A DNA stretch of 54,892 bases from JBAZKV01 sp964443545 (GTDB lineage Bacteria; Margulisbacteria; WOR-1; JAKLHX01; JBAZKV01), in the NCBI GenBank assembly GCA_964443545.1, contig CAYUCV010000004.1, positions 1 to 54,892 on the forward strand, read 5' to 3'. Both the position numbers and the translations under genes were made by a program. How positions within the stretch are numbered: the first letter of the stretch is position 1; every line of letters starts with the position of its first letter. Below, in pieces: positions 48,242 through 54,892 of this stretch. Below the pieces are notes generated by a model. It searched no databases. It was not told the origin of the DNA and worked only from the letters and a program-made list of their open reading frames with translations.

Positions 48242-49003
48242 ATGCCCCGCTTTCCTGCTTCCGGTCTTCTTCAAAAGAAAAGCGCCGGTGAAAAGATCAC
48301 CTGCCTTACCGCCTACGACGCTTTTACCTCAAATGTGCTTGAGGACGCCGGACTGGATATCATACTGGTAGGTGATTCTCTCGGGAATGTTGTACTGGGC
48401 TATCCGGATACCAGGCAGGTTACGATAGAGGACATGATAAGGCACACCGCCGCGGTGAGGCGCGGAGCTCGAAATTCTTTCATAACAGCGGACCTTCCTT
48501 ACTTTACGGTCTCTTCCGGAACTGACCAGATAAAGAAAGATTCACTCAGTCTGATAAACCAAGCCGGGGCAGATGCCGTAAAGATCGAGGGAGTCTTTGA
48601 TCTTGAAGCAATAAAAGAGCTGGCTGCTTTAGGCATCAATGTTATGGGCCATTTGGGCTATCTTCCGCAGAGCTGCAGCCGTCCCGCTTTAACTGGCCGA
48701 GACGCAGAAAGCGCAAAAAAACTTGGTGAAGAAGCGCTACTCCTGCAGCAGGCGGGAGTTTTTGCGATCGTGCTGGAACTGGTTGAAGAGAACACGGCCT
48801 CTGCTATATCAAAAAGCCTTAACATTCCGACGATAGGGATCGGATCGGGCAAAGACTGTGACGGCCAGGTGCTGGTGACCAATGATATTGCCGGCCTTAC
48901 TTTCGGGAAGGTCCCTGGGTTCGCAAAAAAATATGATGATCTGGGCAACCGCCTTAAAGCCTGCGTTAAGAGTTTTGTCAGCGATGTAAAGCGGTCATCT
49001 TGA
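48242..49003 (+). CDS. panB: Ketopantoate hydroxymethyltransferase
   Basis: PanB transfers a one-carbon unit from methylene-THF to 2-ketoisovalerate in pantothenate synthesis. It shows TAYDAFTSNVLEDAG, ILVGDSLGNVVLGYPDT, the metal and substrate residues in VKIEG, GHLGYLPQS and IGIGSGKDCDGQVLV. It has 253 residues. The ATG lies one base after cdaA. Its end overlaps the converging ArsR gene by 9 bp. It shares the 2-ketoisovalerate pool with leuA. Confidence 0.95.
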   Translation: MPRFPASGLLQKKSAGEKITCLTAYDAFTSNVLEDAGLDIILVGDSLGNVVLGYPDTRQVTIEDMIRHTAAVRRGARNSFITADLPYFTVSSGTDQIKKDSLSLINQAGADAVKIEGVFDLEAIKELAALGINVMGHLGYLPQSCSRPALTGRDAESAKKLGEEALLLQQAGVFAIVLELVEENTASAISKSLNIPTIGIGSGKDCDGQVLVTNDIAGLTFGKVPGFAKKYDDLGNRLKACVKSFVSDVKRSS

Positions 49004-49288
49004 ACTGGGCGCGCAGGTAAAATCCCTTACAAAGTCTTTCAGGTATTTCTTGATGTTATCGAGGTCCGCCGTGTAATAAATGAACTTCCCCGCTTTTACA
49101 CACGATACAAAACCGGCCCTTTTAAGAAGCGACAGGTGGTATGATACCGTTGCCTGGCTCGCAAAAAGGCGGCTGTTTATCTCCTGAACGCACAATTCCT
49201 TTCCCATTATCAGTTCTAGTATCCTGAGCCGCTCGGGATTTCCCAGGACCTCAAGATAAGCGCCGTATTTTTGGCTGAGCAGGTTCAA
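48995..49288 (-). CDS. ArsR-family transcriptional regulator
   Basis: This 97-residue winged-helix repressor has LGNPERLRILELIMGKELCVQEI, then the recognition helix FASQATVSYHLSLLKRAGFV and a beta wing KAGKFIYYTA. There are only three scattered cysteines (CVQE, VSCVK, FTCAP), so metal sensing is uncertain. The TTG start is supported by AAGGAGA nine bases upstream. It probably forms an operon with the small protein upstream, which it may control. Confidence 0.9.
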   Translation of the reverse strand: MNLLSQKYGAYLEVLGNPERLRILELIMGKELCVQEINSRLFASQATVSYHLSLLKRAGFVSCVKAGKFIYYTADLDNIKKYLKDFVRDFTCAPSSR

Positions 49289-49300
49289 TCCGGTCTCCTT

Positions 49301-49570
49301 TTATGCGCCGAGGATATCGTTTAAGATCCTTACGGACTCTTTAAGTGCAGAAAGGGCGTCCTGCGGGCTGAGGTTGTCGATCATCTGTCCTGCCGGTTTT
49401 GAAGGGTCTGCCATGAGCGGCTCCAACTGCTTTTTTTCTATCTTGATCTGAACGGATTTGAGCACATCATCAAAGGCCTTTTCAGGTTTTTGCGTTGGCG
49501 AGGACCTGAGAGATGAAAAGTAGTCCTGCAGGAACTTTTCCTTGGGAACTCTTATGTCTTCGTATACCAT
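49301..49570 (-). CDS. Hypothetical 89-residue protein
   Basis: The ATG at 49570 follows GAGGAG with a 9-base spacer. The product (MVYEDIRVPKEKFLQDYF...) is predicted helical and soluble, with KAFDDVLKSVQIKIEKKQ and a Pro/Asp linker before LSPQDALSALKESVRILNDIL. I recognise no family. It lies 12 bp ahead of the ArsR gene and shares its direction, so it may be the target or co-factor of that regulator. Confidence 0.65.
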   Translation of the reverse strand: MVYEDIRVPKEKFLQDYFSSLRSSPTQKPEKAFDDVLKSVQIKIEKKQLEPLMADPSKPAGQMIDNLSPQDALSALKESVRILNDILGA

Positions 49571-49648
49571 TGTTTTTTTCTCCTCAGTATTCTTATCGCG
49601 CCAAACCCTCCTCAACTTGCATAGACCCGTGCATAAATGTAAAATGGA

Positions 49649-49763
49649 AGTCGAAGTGCCCTCGTAGCCCCTCGACAGGCTCGGGGCTTAGTGTTGTTTA
49701 GTTGAAGGGTGCGTTGATTGTGGCGCACTGAGCGAACGAAGTGAGTCGAAGTGCCCTCGTAGC
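49649..49763. repeat. Direct repeat and interspersed repeat before tRNA-Arg
   Basis: AGTCGAAGTGCCCTCGTAGC occurs exactly at 49649-49668 and 49744-49763, 95 bp apart. The second copy includes the first 11 bases of the tRNA gene. Between the copies lie GCCCCTCGACAGGCTCGGGGC (a hairpin) and GAGCGAACGAAGTGAGTCGAAG, which is related to the repeat core in thiL and fhs. Confidence 0.75.
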
Positions 49764-49826
49764 TCAATTGGATAGAGCAACGGTTTCCTAAACCGGAGAT
49801 TGTGAGTTCAAATCTCGCCGAGGGCA
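49753..49826 (+). tRNA. tRNA-Arg (anticodon CCT)
   Basis: This is a full cloverleaf. Acceptor GCCCTCG pairs with CGAGGGC and the discriminator is A. The D stem is GCTC/GAGC. The anticodon loop is TTCCTAA with anticodon CCT, reading AGG. The T arm is GTGAG-TTCAAAT-CTCGC. The CCA end is not encoded. The outermost anticodon-stem pair is an A-G mismatch. Confidence 0.95.
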
Positions 49827-49835
49827 GGAATTTTT

Positions 49836-50360
49836 ATGGGCAATAATATTATCCTGATCGGCTTTATGGCCACGGGAAAGACCGCGGTGGGAAAAGCGCT
49901 TGCAAAAAAGCTGGGATTCAAGTATGTTTCGACCGACGACCTAGCAGAAAAAACCGCGGGCATGAAGATACCCGAGATCTTTAATAGATACGGGGAAAAA
50001 CGCTTTAGAGCTATCGAAGCAAAAGTCCTAAGGTCTCTAAGGAAAAGTAGGGATTGCGTGATCTCCTGCGGGGGAGGTCTTGTAATAAGCGCCGGCAATA
50101 GAAAAGCCCTCAAAAAGCTTGGTACGGTGGTCCTGCTCAAAGCTTCTCCTTCTGTCATAAATTCCAGGCTTGGCAGGCTCAGGAACAGGCCTATCCTGAA
50201 CATAAAGAGCCGGAAGGAGAGGCTTAGCCAGATCAGGAGTCTTCTCAAAAAGCGGACAGGGTATTACGAAAAAACAAAAGACTTTGCCGTTGATACGACG
50301 GCTCTTACTCCTTTAAGGACCGCTGTCGTCATATTGAGAAAATCATCTCTTTACATATGA
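49836..50360 (+). CDS. aroK: Shikimate kinase
   Basis: AroK phosphorylates shikimate in aromatic synthesis. It has the P-loop GFMATGKTAVGK near residue 9, STDDLAEK (shikimate-binding Asp pair), FRAIEAKVLRSL, the glycine triplet SCGGGLV and RNRPIL of the lid. It has 174 residues. It starts 10 bp after the tRNA; aroB lies one gene further on. Confidence 0.94.
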   Translation: MGNNIILIGFMATGKTAVGKALAKKLGFKYVSTDDLAEKTAGMKIPEIFNRYGEKRFRAIEAKVLRSLRKSRDCVISCGGGLVISAGNRKALKKLGTVVLLKASPSVINSRLGRLRNRPILNIKSRKERLSQIRSLLKKRTGYYEKTKDFAVDTTALTPLRTAVVILRKSSLYI

Positions 50361-50393
50361 ATGCTAAGGTGGTATCTTAATAATCAGTCTACA

Positions 50394-51926
50394 ATGCGGA
50401 ATTTGATAAGAATATATAGCGTTGTTTTAGCTCTACTGCTCCTTGGATCTGTCCAGGAGGTTTTTGCCGCCGAGGCCATCGACATCGGAGCCGGCGCAAG
50501 GTCCATAGGCATGGGCCGGGCTTACAACGCCGTCACAGCGGACGGCTATTCGCTGTTTGCCAATCCGGCCGGCATAGCGGGGCTTAACTCCATCCAGGTC
50601 GTGAGCATGTACGGCGAATTAAGCGGGGATGTTGCCTATACCCAACTGGGCGCCGAATTCCCGACTCAATACGGAGTGTTCGGTATAGGATATGCGGGCA
50701 GCAAGGCCGGAGAGATCGTTGTAAGCACCGTAGATGCCAGCGGCAGGATAGTTCCTTTCACCACCTTCAATTACGGGAATGACCTCTACCTCTTCAGTTA
50801 TGGCAATAGATATAAGGACAGGCTTGACTACGGTATCACGCTAAAATCTTTCAGGAAGGGCAGCAGCCAGATACAGGGAGGCGAGGGTACCGGCATGAAC
50901 GCCGATGCCGGCCTCACTTATCAAATAGACAAAAGATTAAGGTTAGGGCTTTCGCTGCGCAATATTATGATGGGGGATATGGGCGCTATCAAATGGGGCA
51001 ACGGATATGTGGAAGCCCTGCCGCTGGAGCTCAAACTGGGACTTGCGCTCCAGCCTAGAGAGGACATCCTGTGCCTGTTCGATGTCAACTCAAAATCCGA
51101 ATACCCTTCGGACGCCAAGGCCGGCATAGAGTGGAGCATTAACAAGAATTTTTCCCTAAGGGCCGGGGCCGAGCAGCTGGCGGCCAGCGATTACTCGCGG
51201 TATATCAATTACAGCGCTGGCGTCGGGATCAATTACGGCAGCATAAAATTCGATTACGCGTACTACTACGATACGATACTGTCTTATAATTCCAGACACT
51301 TTGTTTCATTTGCCGTGAGAGACATCGGTAAGAGGCCGGAAGCCGCAAAGCCCGCGCTTGAGGACAAGAAAACTGTTGCCGTGGCAGTAAAAAAGATCCC
51401 CATTTCCGATGTGCCGGATTCCCACTGGGCCAGCAATGCGGTCCAGTATGTTGTCAACAGAAGATACCTTTCCCTTTATCCGGACGGCCTGTTCAGGCCG
51501 GATAAGGATGTTATCAGAGCGGACCTAGCGACCGTCCTTCTTAAATTAAGATACGGAGCGATGCCAAAGGCCTCCGACGAGATCACATTCAAGGATGTCC
51601 CTAACAACTATTGGGCAAAGGGTGCCATAGGAAAAGCCGCGGCGCTTGACCTTATGAAAGGATATCCTGACGGCACATTCAAGCCCAACGGCAAAGTTTC
51701 TCTTATGGATGCCATTATTGCCTGTGCAAGGATAGGGGGCCTTAGTTCTAAAGCGGCCAACACTCCTTCGTATACAAATATCGCGCCCAACCATTTTGCT
51801 TATGAGCAGATCAAGGCGACAAAGGCGGCCGGGCTCCTTGATTTTGTAACAAGCCCATCTCTTCCGACCGAAAGGCCGCTTACCAGGGCACAGCTTGCCT
51901 GGATGCTTTACAAACTCGGGAACTGA
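50394..51926 (+). CDS. PorV/UPF0164-like outer-membrane barrel with C-terminal SLH domains
   Basis: A signal peptide (MRNLIRIYSVVLALLLLG, cleavage after VFA) precedes about 285 residues of alternating aromatic beta-strand sequence. That region opens with GARSIGMGRAYNAVTADGYS, a PorV/UPF0164-type signature. A charged linker leads to three SLH repeats (about 337-385, 398-447, 459-507: HWASNAVQYV, YWAKGAIGKAAAL, HFAYEQIKATKAAGL). SLH domains bind pyruvylated wall polymers, so the protein may tie the outer membrane to the wall. The ATG at 50394 is preferred; one at 50361 is possible. It has 510 residues. Confidence 0.82.
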   Translation: MRNLIRIYSVVLALLLLGSVQEVFAAEAIDIGAGARSIGMGRAYNAVTADGYSLFANPAGIAGLNSIQVVSMYGELSGDVAYTQLGAEFPTQYGVFGIGYAGSKAGEIVVSTVDASGRIVPFTTFNYGNDLYLFSYGNRYKDRLDYGITLKSFRKGSSQIQGGEGTGMNADAGLTYQIDKRLRLGLSLRNIMMGDMGAIKWGNGYVEALPLELKLGLALQPREDILCLFDVNSKSEYPSDAKAGIEWSINKNFSLRAGAEQLAASDYSRYINYSAGVGINYGSIKFDYAYYYDTILSYNSRHFVSFAVRDIGKRPEAAKPALEDKKTVAVAVKKIPISDVPDSHWASNAVQYVVNRRYLSLYPDGLFRPDKDVIRADLATVLLKLRYGAMPKASDEITFKDVPNNYWAKGAIGKAAALDLMKGYPDGTFKPNGKVSLMDAIIACARIGGLSSKAANTPSYTNIAPNHFAYEQIKATKAAGLLDFVTSPSLPTERPLTRAQLAWMLYKLGN

Positions 51927-51971
51927 GCTTTTTCTTCATTCAAGAATGATCCGGAACAGGTCTGTCTCCTG

Positions 51972-51980
51972 TGTTATAAT
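51972..51980 (+). promoter_or_regulatory. Extended -10 promoter abutting aroB
   Basis: TGTTATAAT ends six bases before the aroB ATG. No Shine-Dalgarno is present. The predicted +1 is the start codon itself, as at thiL and fhs. Confidence 0.65.
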
Positions 51981-51986
51981 CTTTTC

Positions 51987-53111
51987 ATGAACAAGACCAA
52001 AGTCAGACTTAAGGAAGCATCCTACCAAGTGCTCATCTGCGACGGGGAAATGAGCTCTCTCGGAAGGGCTTTGAGGGGAGCAGGGGCCTCCACAAGAATA
52101 ATTGCAATAACCGATCATAATGTCGGCAGACTGTACGGGCAGGTCCTGCGGCACAGTCTGCGCAGTTCCGGCTTTAAGCCGGAAGTGCTGGTCATTCCGC
52201 CCGGGGAAAAGCAGAAATCCCTTAAGAACGCGGAAAAACTCTATCACGCGCTGACTTCTTTAAAAGCGGCCAAAGACACTACTATCATTAGTTTTGGCGG
52301 AGGAGTAGTGGGCGACCTTGCCGGCTTTGTGGCCGCCACATACATGAGGGGAATAAGGCTGGTACATATTCCCACCACGCTGCTTGCTATGGTGGATTCC
52401 AGCATGGGGGGCAAGACCGGTGTCAATCTTGACGAAGGAAAGAACCTTGTGGGTTCCTTTTATCAGCCCTCCCTTGTGTTCTGCGATGTCTCGCACATCC
52501 TTACTCTTCCCGAAAAAGAAATGAGGAACGGGCTTGCGGAAGTGATAAAATATGGCATCATAAAAGATCCCCAGCTGTTCGCTCTTCTGGAAAAACATGT
52601 TAAAGGGCTTAAGAACCCCAGGCTCGACCGTCCAAAGGACTTTAAGGGCCTTATGCACCTCTGGGTCAGGATCATCGAGCGCTCCGCATCAATAAAGGCC
52701 AGGATAGTGGAACTGGACGAAAAGGAACAAAAAGGCCCCAGGATGCTCCTCAACTTTGGCCACACCATAGGACATGCGCTTGAGGCACTTATGGGCTACA
52801 CCGGGATCTCCCACGGCGAGGCCGTAGCGGTAGGTATGGCGGCCGCCTCCAGAGCCGCCTTAAGGCTCAGGATGATCAAAGCCGGCGAACTTGCGCGCAT
52901 CGTTTCTCTGATAGAGGCAGTAAATCTACCTTCCAGGATCTCCAAAAATCTGAAAGCCGACGATATTATCGCAAAACTTTTGCTGGACAAAAAAGTCCGC
53001 AACGGAAAGGTGAACTTTGTACTCCCGCGCTCCATCGGTTCTGCCGTGGTCCGCAACGACATCCCCGTAAGGACGATAAAAGAAGCACTTAAAGAGACCG
53101 GAGCAAGATAA
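51987..53111 (+). CDS. aroB: 3-dehydroquinate synthase
   Basis: AroB converts DAHP to dehydroquinate with NAD and a metal. It has IPPGEKQKSLKNAEKLY, the NAD loop SFGGGVVGDLAGFVAATYMRG, PTTLLAMVDSSMGGKTGVN, GLAEVIKYGII with the metal Glu, and NFGHTIGHALEAL with metal His. It has 374 residues. Its stop overlaps tyrS by one base (TAATG). Confidence 0.95.
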   Translation: MNKTKVRLKEASYQVLICDGEMSSLGRALRGAGASTRIIAITDHNVGRLYGQVLRHSLRSSGFKPEVLVIPPGEKQKSLKNAEKLYHALTSLKAAKDTTIISFGGGVVGDLAGFVAATYMRGIRLVHIPTTLLAMVDSSMGGKTGVNLDEGKNLVGSFYQPSLVFCDVSHILTLPEKEMRNGLAEVIKYGIIKDPQLFALLEKHVKGLKNPRLDRPKDFKGLMHLWVRIIERSASIKARIVELDEKEQKGPRMLLNFGHTIGHALEALMGYTGISHGEAVAVGMAAASRAALRLRMIKAGELARIVSLIEAVNLPSRISKNLKADDIIAKLLLDKKVRNGKVNFVLPRSIGSAVVRNDIPVRTIKEALKETGAR

Positions 53112-54310
53112 TGGACCTTAAGGCTCAGATAGAGGCATTTGGCCGCAATTCGAGCGACTTTATCGGCAGAGAAGACCTTCTGGAAAAACTCAAGGAGGAT
53201 CGCCCTCTTAAGGTAAAATGGGGCGCCGATCCGTCCGCCAGCGACCTCCATCTGGGACATACCGTAGTTCTGCGCAGGCTCAGGCTCTTTCAGGAATTCG
53301 GGCACAGGGTGGTCTTTATAATAGGCGATTTTACCGGCATGATAGGAGATCCTTCCGGCAAATCAGAGACCAGGAAGCCTCTTTCAAGGGAAGAAGTGAT
53401 GAAGAACGCCGAAACTTATAAAGCGCAGGTGTTCAAGGTCCTTGACCCAAAGAAGACGGAGGTTGTGCTTAACAGCGCCTGGCTTTCAAAACTGGACCTT
53501 CCACAAATAATGAAACTGCTTTCTCAGTATACTGTGGCAAGAATGCTTGAGCGAGCCGACTTTAAGGAGAGGTTCAAGACCAATAAAGAGATAAGCATAA
53601 TAGAATTCCTGTATCCTTTGATGCAGGGTTATGATTCGGTGAGGATAGATGCGGATGTTGAACTGGGCGGACATGACCAGATCTTTAATCTGCTTGTGGG
53701 CAGGGAACTTCAAAAGGCTTACGGAAAAAAGCAGCAGGCTATCATCACCCTTCCGCTTCTCGAAGGCACCGACGGCAAGATGAAGATGAGCAAGAGCCTT
53801 GGCAACTACATCGGTATCAACGAGCCCCCCAAAGAGATCTATGGAAAGACCATGTCCATCCCTGATGAACTCATGATCAAGTATTTTGAACTGCTGACAG
53901 ATCTGCCGCATGAGAAGATGGAGGAGTTGGACAAAGGATTAAAGAGCGGGAAGGTCCATCCCAAAAAAGCCAAGAGCGATCTTGCAAAGCTCCTGGTCGA
54001 GCAGTTCCACGGGAAAAATGCGGCGCAGGAGGCCGAGAAGGAATTTGAAGAGGTGTTCAAGAACAACGAACTCCCTTCGGATATACCGGTCCGCAAAGTT
54101 AGCCTTGATGGCGGCCAGCTTCTGATCACAAAAGTGCTTGTTGATGCGGGGCTTCTCCCTTCGCTTGGCGAAGCAAAGAGGATGATAAAGGGTGGCGGAG
54201 TAAAACTTGACGGAGTAAAAGTTGGTTCGCAGGACCAGGCGTTATCAAAAAAGGGAAGCTTTGTGCTGAGCATAGGCAGGCGCAAGCATGTGAAGGTGAT
54301 ATGCGAGTAG
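53111..54310 (+). CDS. tyrS: Tyrosyl-tRNA synthetase
   Basis: This class I synthetase of the bacterial TyrZ-like subtype has the HIGH motif as HLGHT in SASDLHLGHTVVLRR, the tyrosine pocket YPLMQGYDSV with ELGGHDQIFNLLVGR, the KMSKS loop KMKMSKSLGN and a C-terminal S4 RNA-binding domain (about 335-399). It has 399 residues. It overlaps ispF by 10 bp. Placing it after aroB puts tyrosine supply and use in one transcript. Confidence 0.96.
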   Translation: MDLKAQIEAFGRNSSDFIGREDLLEKLKEDRPLKVKWGADPSASDLHLGHTVVLRRLRLFQEFGHRVVFIIGDFTGMIGDPSGKSETRKPLSREEVMKNAETYKAQVFKVLDPKKTEVVLNSAWLSKLDLPQIMKLLSQYTVARMLERADFKERFKTNKEISIIEFLYPLMQGYDSVRIDADVELGGHDQIFNLLVGRELQKAYGKKQQAIITLPLLEGTDGKMKMSKSLGNYIGINEPPKEIYGKTMSIPDELMIKYFELLTDLPHEKMEELDKGLKSGKVHPKKAKSDLAKLLVEQFHGKNAAQEAEKEFEEVFKNNELPSDIPVRKVSLDGGQLLITKVLVDAGLLPSLGEAKRMIKGGGVKLDGVKVGSQDQALSKKGSFVLSIGRRKHVKVICE

Positions 54311-54777
54311 GTCTCGGATATGATGTCCACAGGCTGGTCAAGGGACGAGACCTTGTTCTTGGCGGAGTAAACATCCCTTTTGACCGCGGGCTCAAGGGCT
54401 ATTCCGATGCAGATGTTCTTCTGCACGCGGTTATAGACGCGCTCCTGGGAGCCGTTTCAAAAGGTGACATCGGAAAACACTTTCCTCCGGGCGATCCAAG
54501 GTTCAAGGATATCTCCAGCCTTCTTCTCCTTAAGACCGCAGGAAAGATCCTCAAAAAAGGGCGCATAAAAATAAACAATATCGATACTGTGATAATAGCA
54601 GAAAGGCCGAAGCTTTCTTCCTACACGGCCAGGATGGAAAAGAAGATAGCCGCCTGTCTTAAAATTGCGGCTTCAAAGGTCTGCGTCAAGGCCAAAACTG
54701 CCGAGGGACTTGGAGATACGGGTAAAGGCAGGGCGATAGAGGCCTTTGCCGTCTGCCTTGTGGACACAGCAAAATGA
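54301..54777 (+). CDS. ispF: 2-C-methyl-D-erythritol 2,4-cyclodiphosphate synthase
   Basis: IspF is the fifth MEP enzyme. It has GYDVHRLVKGRDLVLGG with the zinc Asp and His, SDADVLLHAVIDALLGA with the third zinc ligand, GDIGKHFPP, and the C-terminal KAKTAEGLGDTGKGRAIEA. It has 158 residues. ispD is not adjacent. The next gene overlaps by 4 bp. Confidence 0.96.
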   Translation: MRVGLGYDVHRLVKGRDLVLGGVNIPFDRGLKGYSDADVLLHAVIDALLGAVSKGDIGKHFPPGDPRFKDISSLLLLKTAGKILKKGRIKINNIDTVIIAERPKLSSYTARMEKKIAACLKIAASKVCVKAKTAEGLGDTGKGRAIEAFAVCLVDTAK

Positions 54778-54892
54778 ATCCCTCACTCCGAATGGCGCTG
54801 CTGGTGTTTGTACTTCTGTTTGCCGCAGCCCCCCGACCGCACTCCGAAGAGCCAAAACACAAGGTGGAAGCAGCCAGGTTCTTTTCGGCCGG
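54774..54892 (+). CDS. Secreted protein, N-terminal part only (runs off the window)
   Basis: An ATGA overlap with ispF opens a frame that stays open for 39 codons to the window edge. It encodes a signal peptide (MNPSLRMALLVFVLLFAAA) followed by a polar start, EEPKHKVEAARFFSA. Too little is present to name a family. An LptA/OstA-like periplasmic protein is one idea and is not supported further. Confidence 0.6.
   Translation, partial: MNPSLRMALLVFVLLFAAAPRPHSEEPKHKVEAARFFSA

Overview
This window is an assembled scaffold from an uncultured bacterium. It holds two 100-N gaps, at 26046-26145 and 38456-38555. There is no rRNA, so the lineage is inferred only. The envelope genes (outer-membrane barrel with SLH domains, MreBCD and PBP2), an anaerobe-type gene set (formate-THF ligase, radical SAM enzymes, phosphotransacetylase) and the many interspersed palindromes would suit a candidate phylum near Cyanobacteria, such as Margulisbacteria/WOR-1. 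No other group is excluded. Nearly all of the window is dense housekeeping DNA. No CRISPR array, prophage, complete insertion sequence or defence island was recognised.

Layout. 1-4.9 kb: LOG-family protein, thiC, a DUF559 nuclease-like ORF framed by palindromes, glgA (minus strand), thiL. 4.9-9.4 kb: M20 peptidase, Xer recombinase, M50 protease, folC, SPOR protein. 9.4-17.5 kb: the cell-shape run mreB-mreC-mreD-mrdA, then hisF, ispA, a DUF212 phosphatase-like gene and dxs. 17.5-20.7 kb: the least explained part, a 474-residue protein of unknown function facing a divergent radical SAM protein of unknown function across an AT-rich, repeat-bearing control region. 20.8-25.2 kb: fhs, folE, a GHL10 glycosidase-like protein, dprA. 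25.2-26.5 kb: a PRC/MgtE-N/CBS protein cut by gap 1 and a 53-codon gene. 26.6-30.7 kb: accC, nusB and ribE-ribBA-ribH. 30.7-34.9 kb: an orphan sugar-type ABC ATPase, gcvPB, a lipoate-ligase-like gene and an AmmeMemoRadiSam-type radical SAM gene. 34.9-44.2 kb, mostly minus strand: antiporter, DUF502, leuA, pmbA (at gap 2), pta, a DnaQ-like exonuclease, a DUF362 ferredoxin, a nitrilase and a family 4 uracil-DNA glycosylase. 44.3-49.6 kb: a small basic protein, cimA, lysA, cdaA, panB, an ArsR regulator and a short unknown. 49.7-54.9 kb: tRNA-Arg(CCT), aroK, a barrel-SLH protein, aroB, tyrS, ispF and the start of a secreted protein.

Pathways that can be read together: thiamine (thiC, thiL), folate and one-carbon (fhs, folE, folC, gcvPB), riboflavin, MEP isoprenoids (dxs, ispF, ispA), branched-chain amino acids by the citramalate route (cimA, leuA), lysine (lysA), pantothenate (panB), shikimate (aroK, aroB) and wall elongation.

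Three themes stand out. First, several genes at the head of a transcription unit have a TATAAT-like box only 6-9 nt before the start codon and no Shine-Dalgarno, which predicts leaderless mRNAs. Second, interspersed repeats lie in frame inside conserved enzymes (dxs, thiL, fhs, a lipoate-ligase-like gene), and a palindrome of the same type as the one in dxs frames a DUF559 ORF that could be the mobilising partner. Third, the divergent radical SAM/unknown pair is the best candidate here for an undescribed enzyme system.
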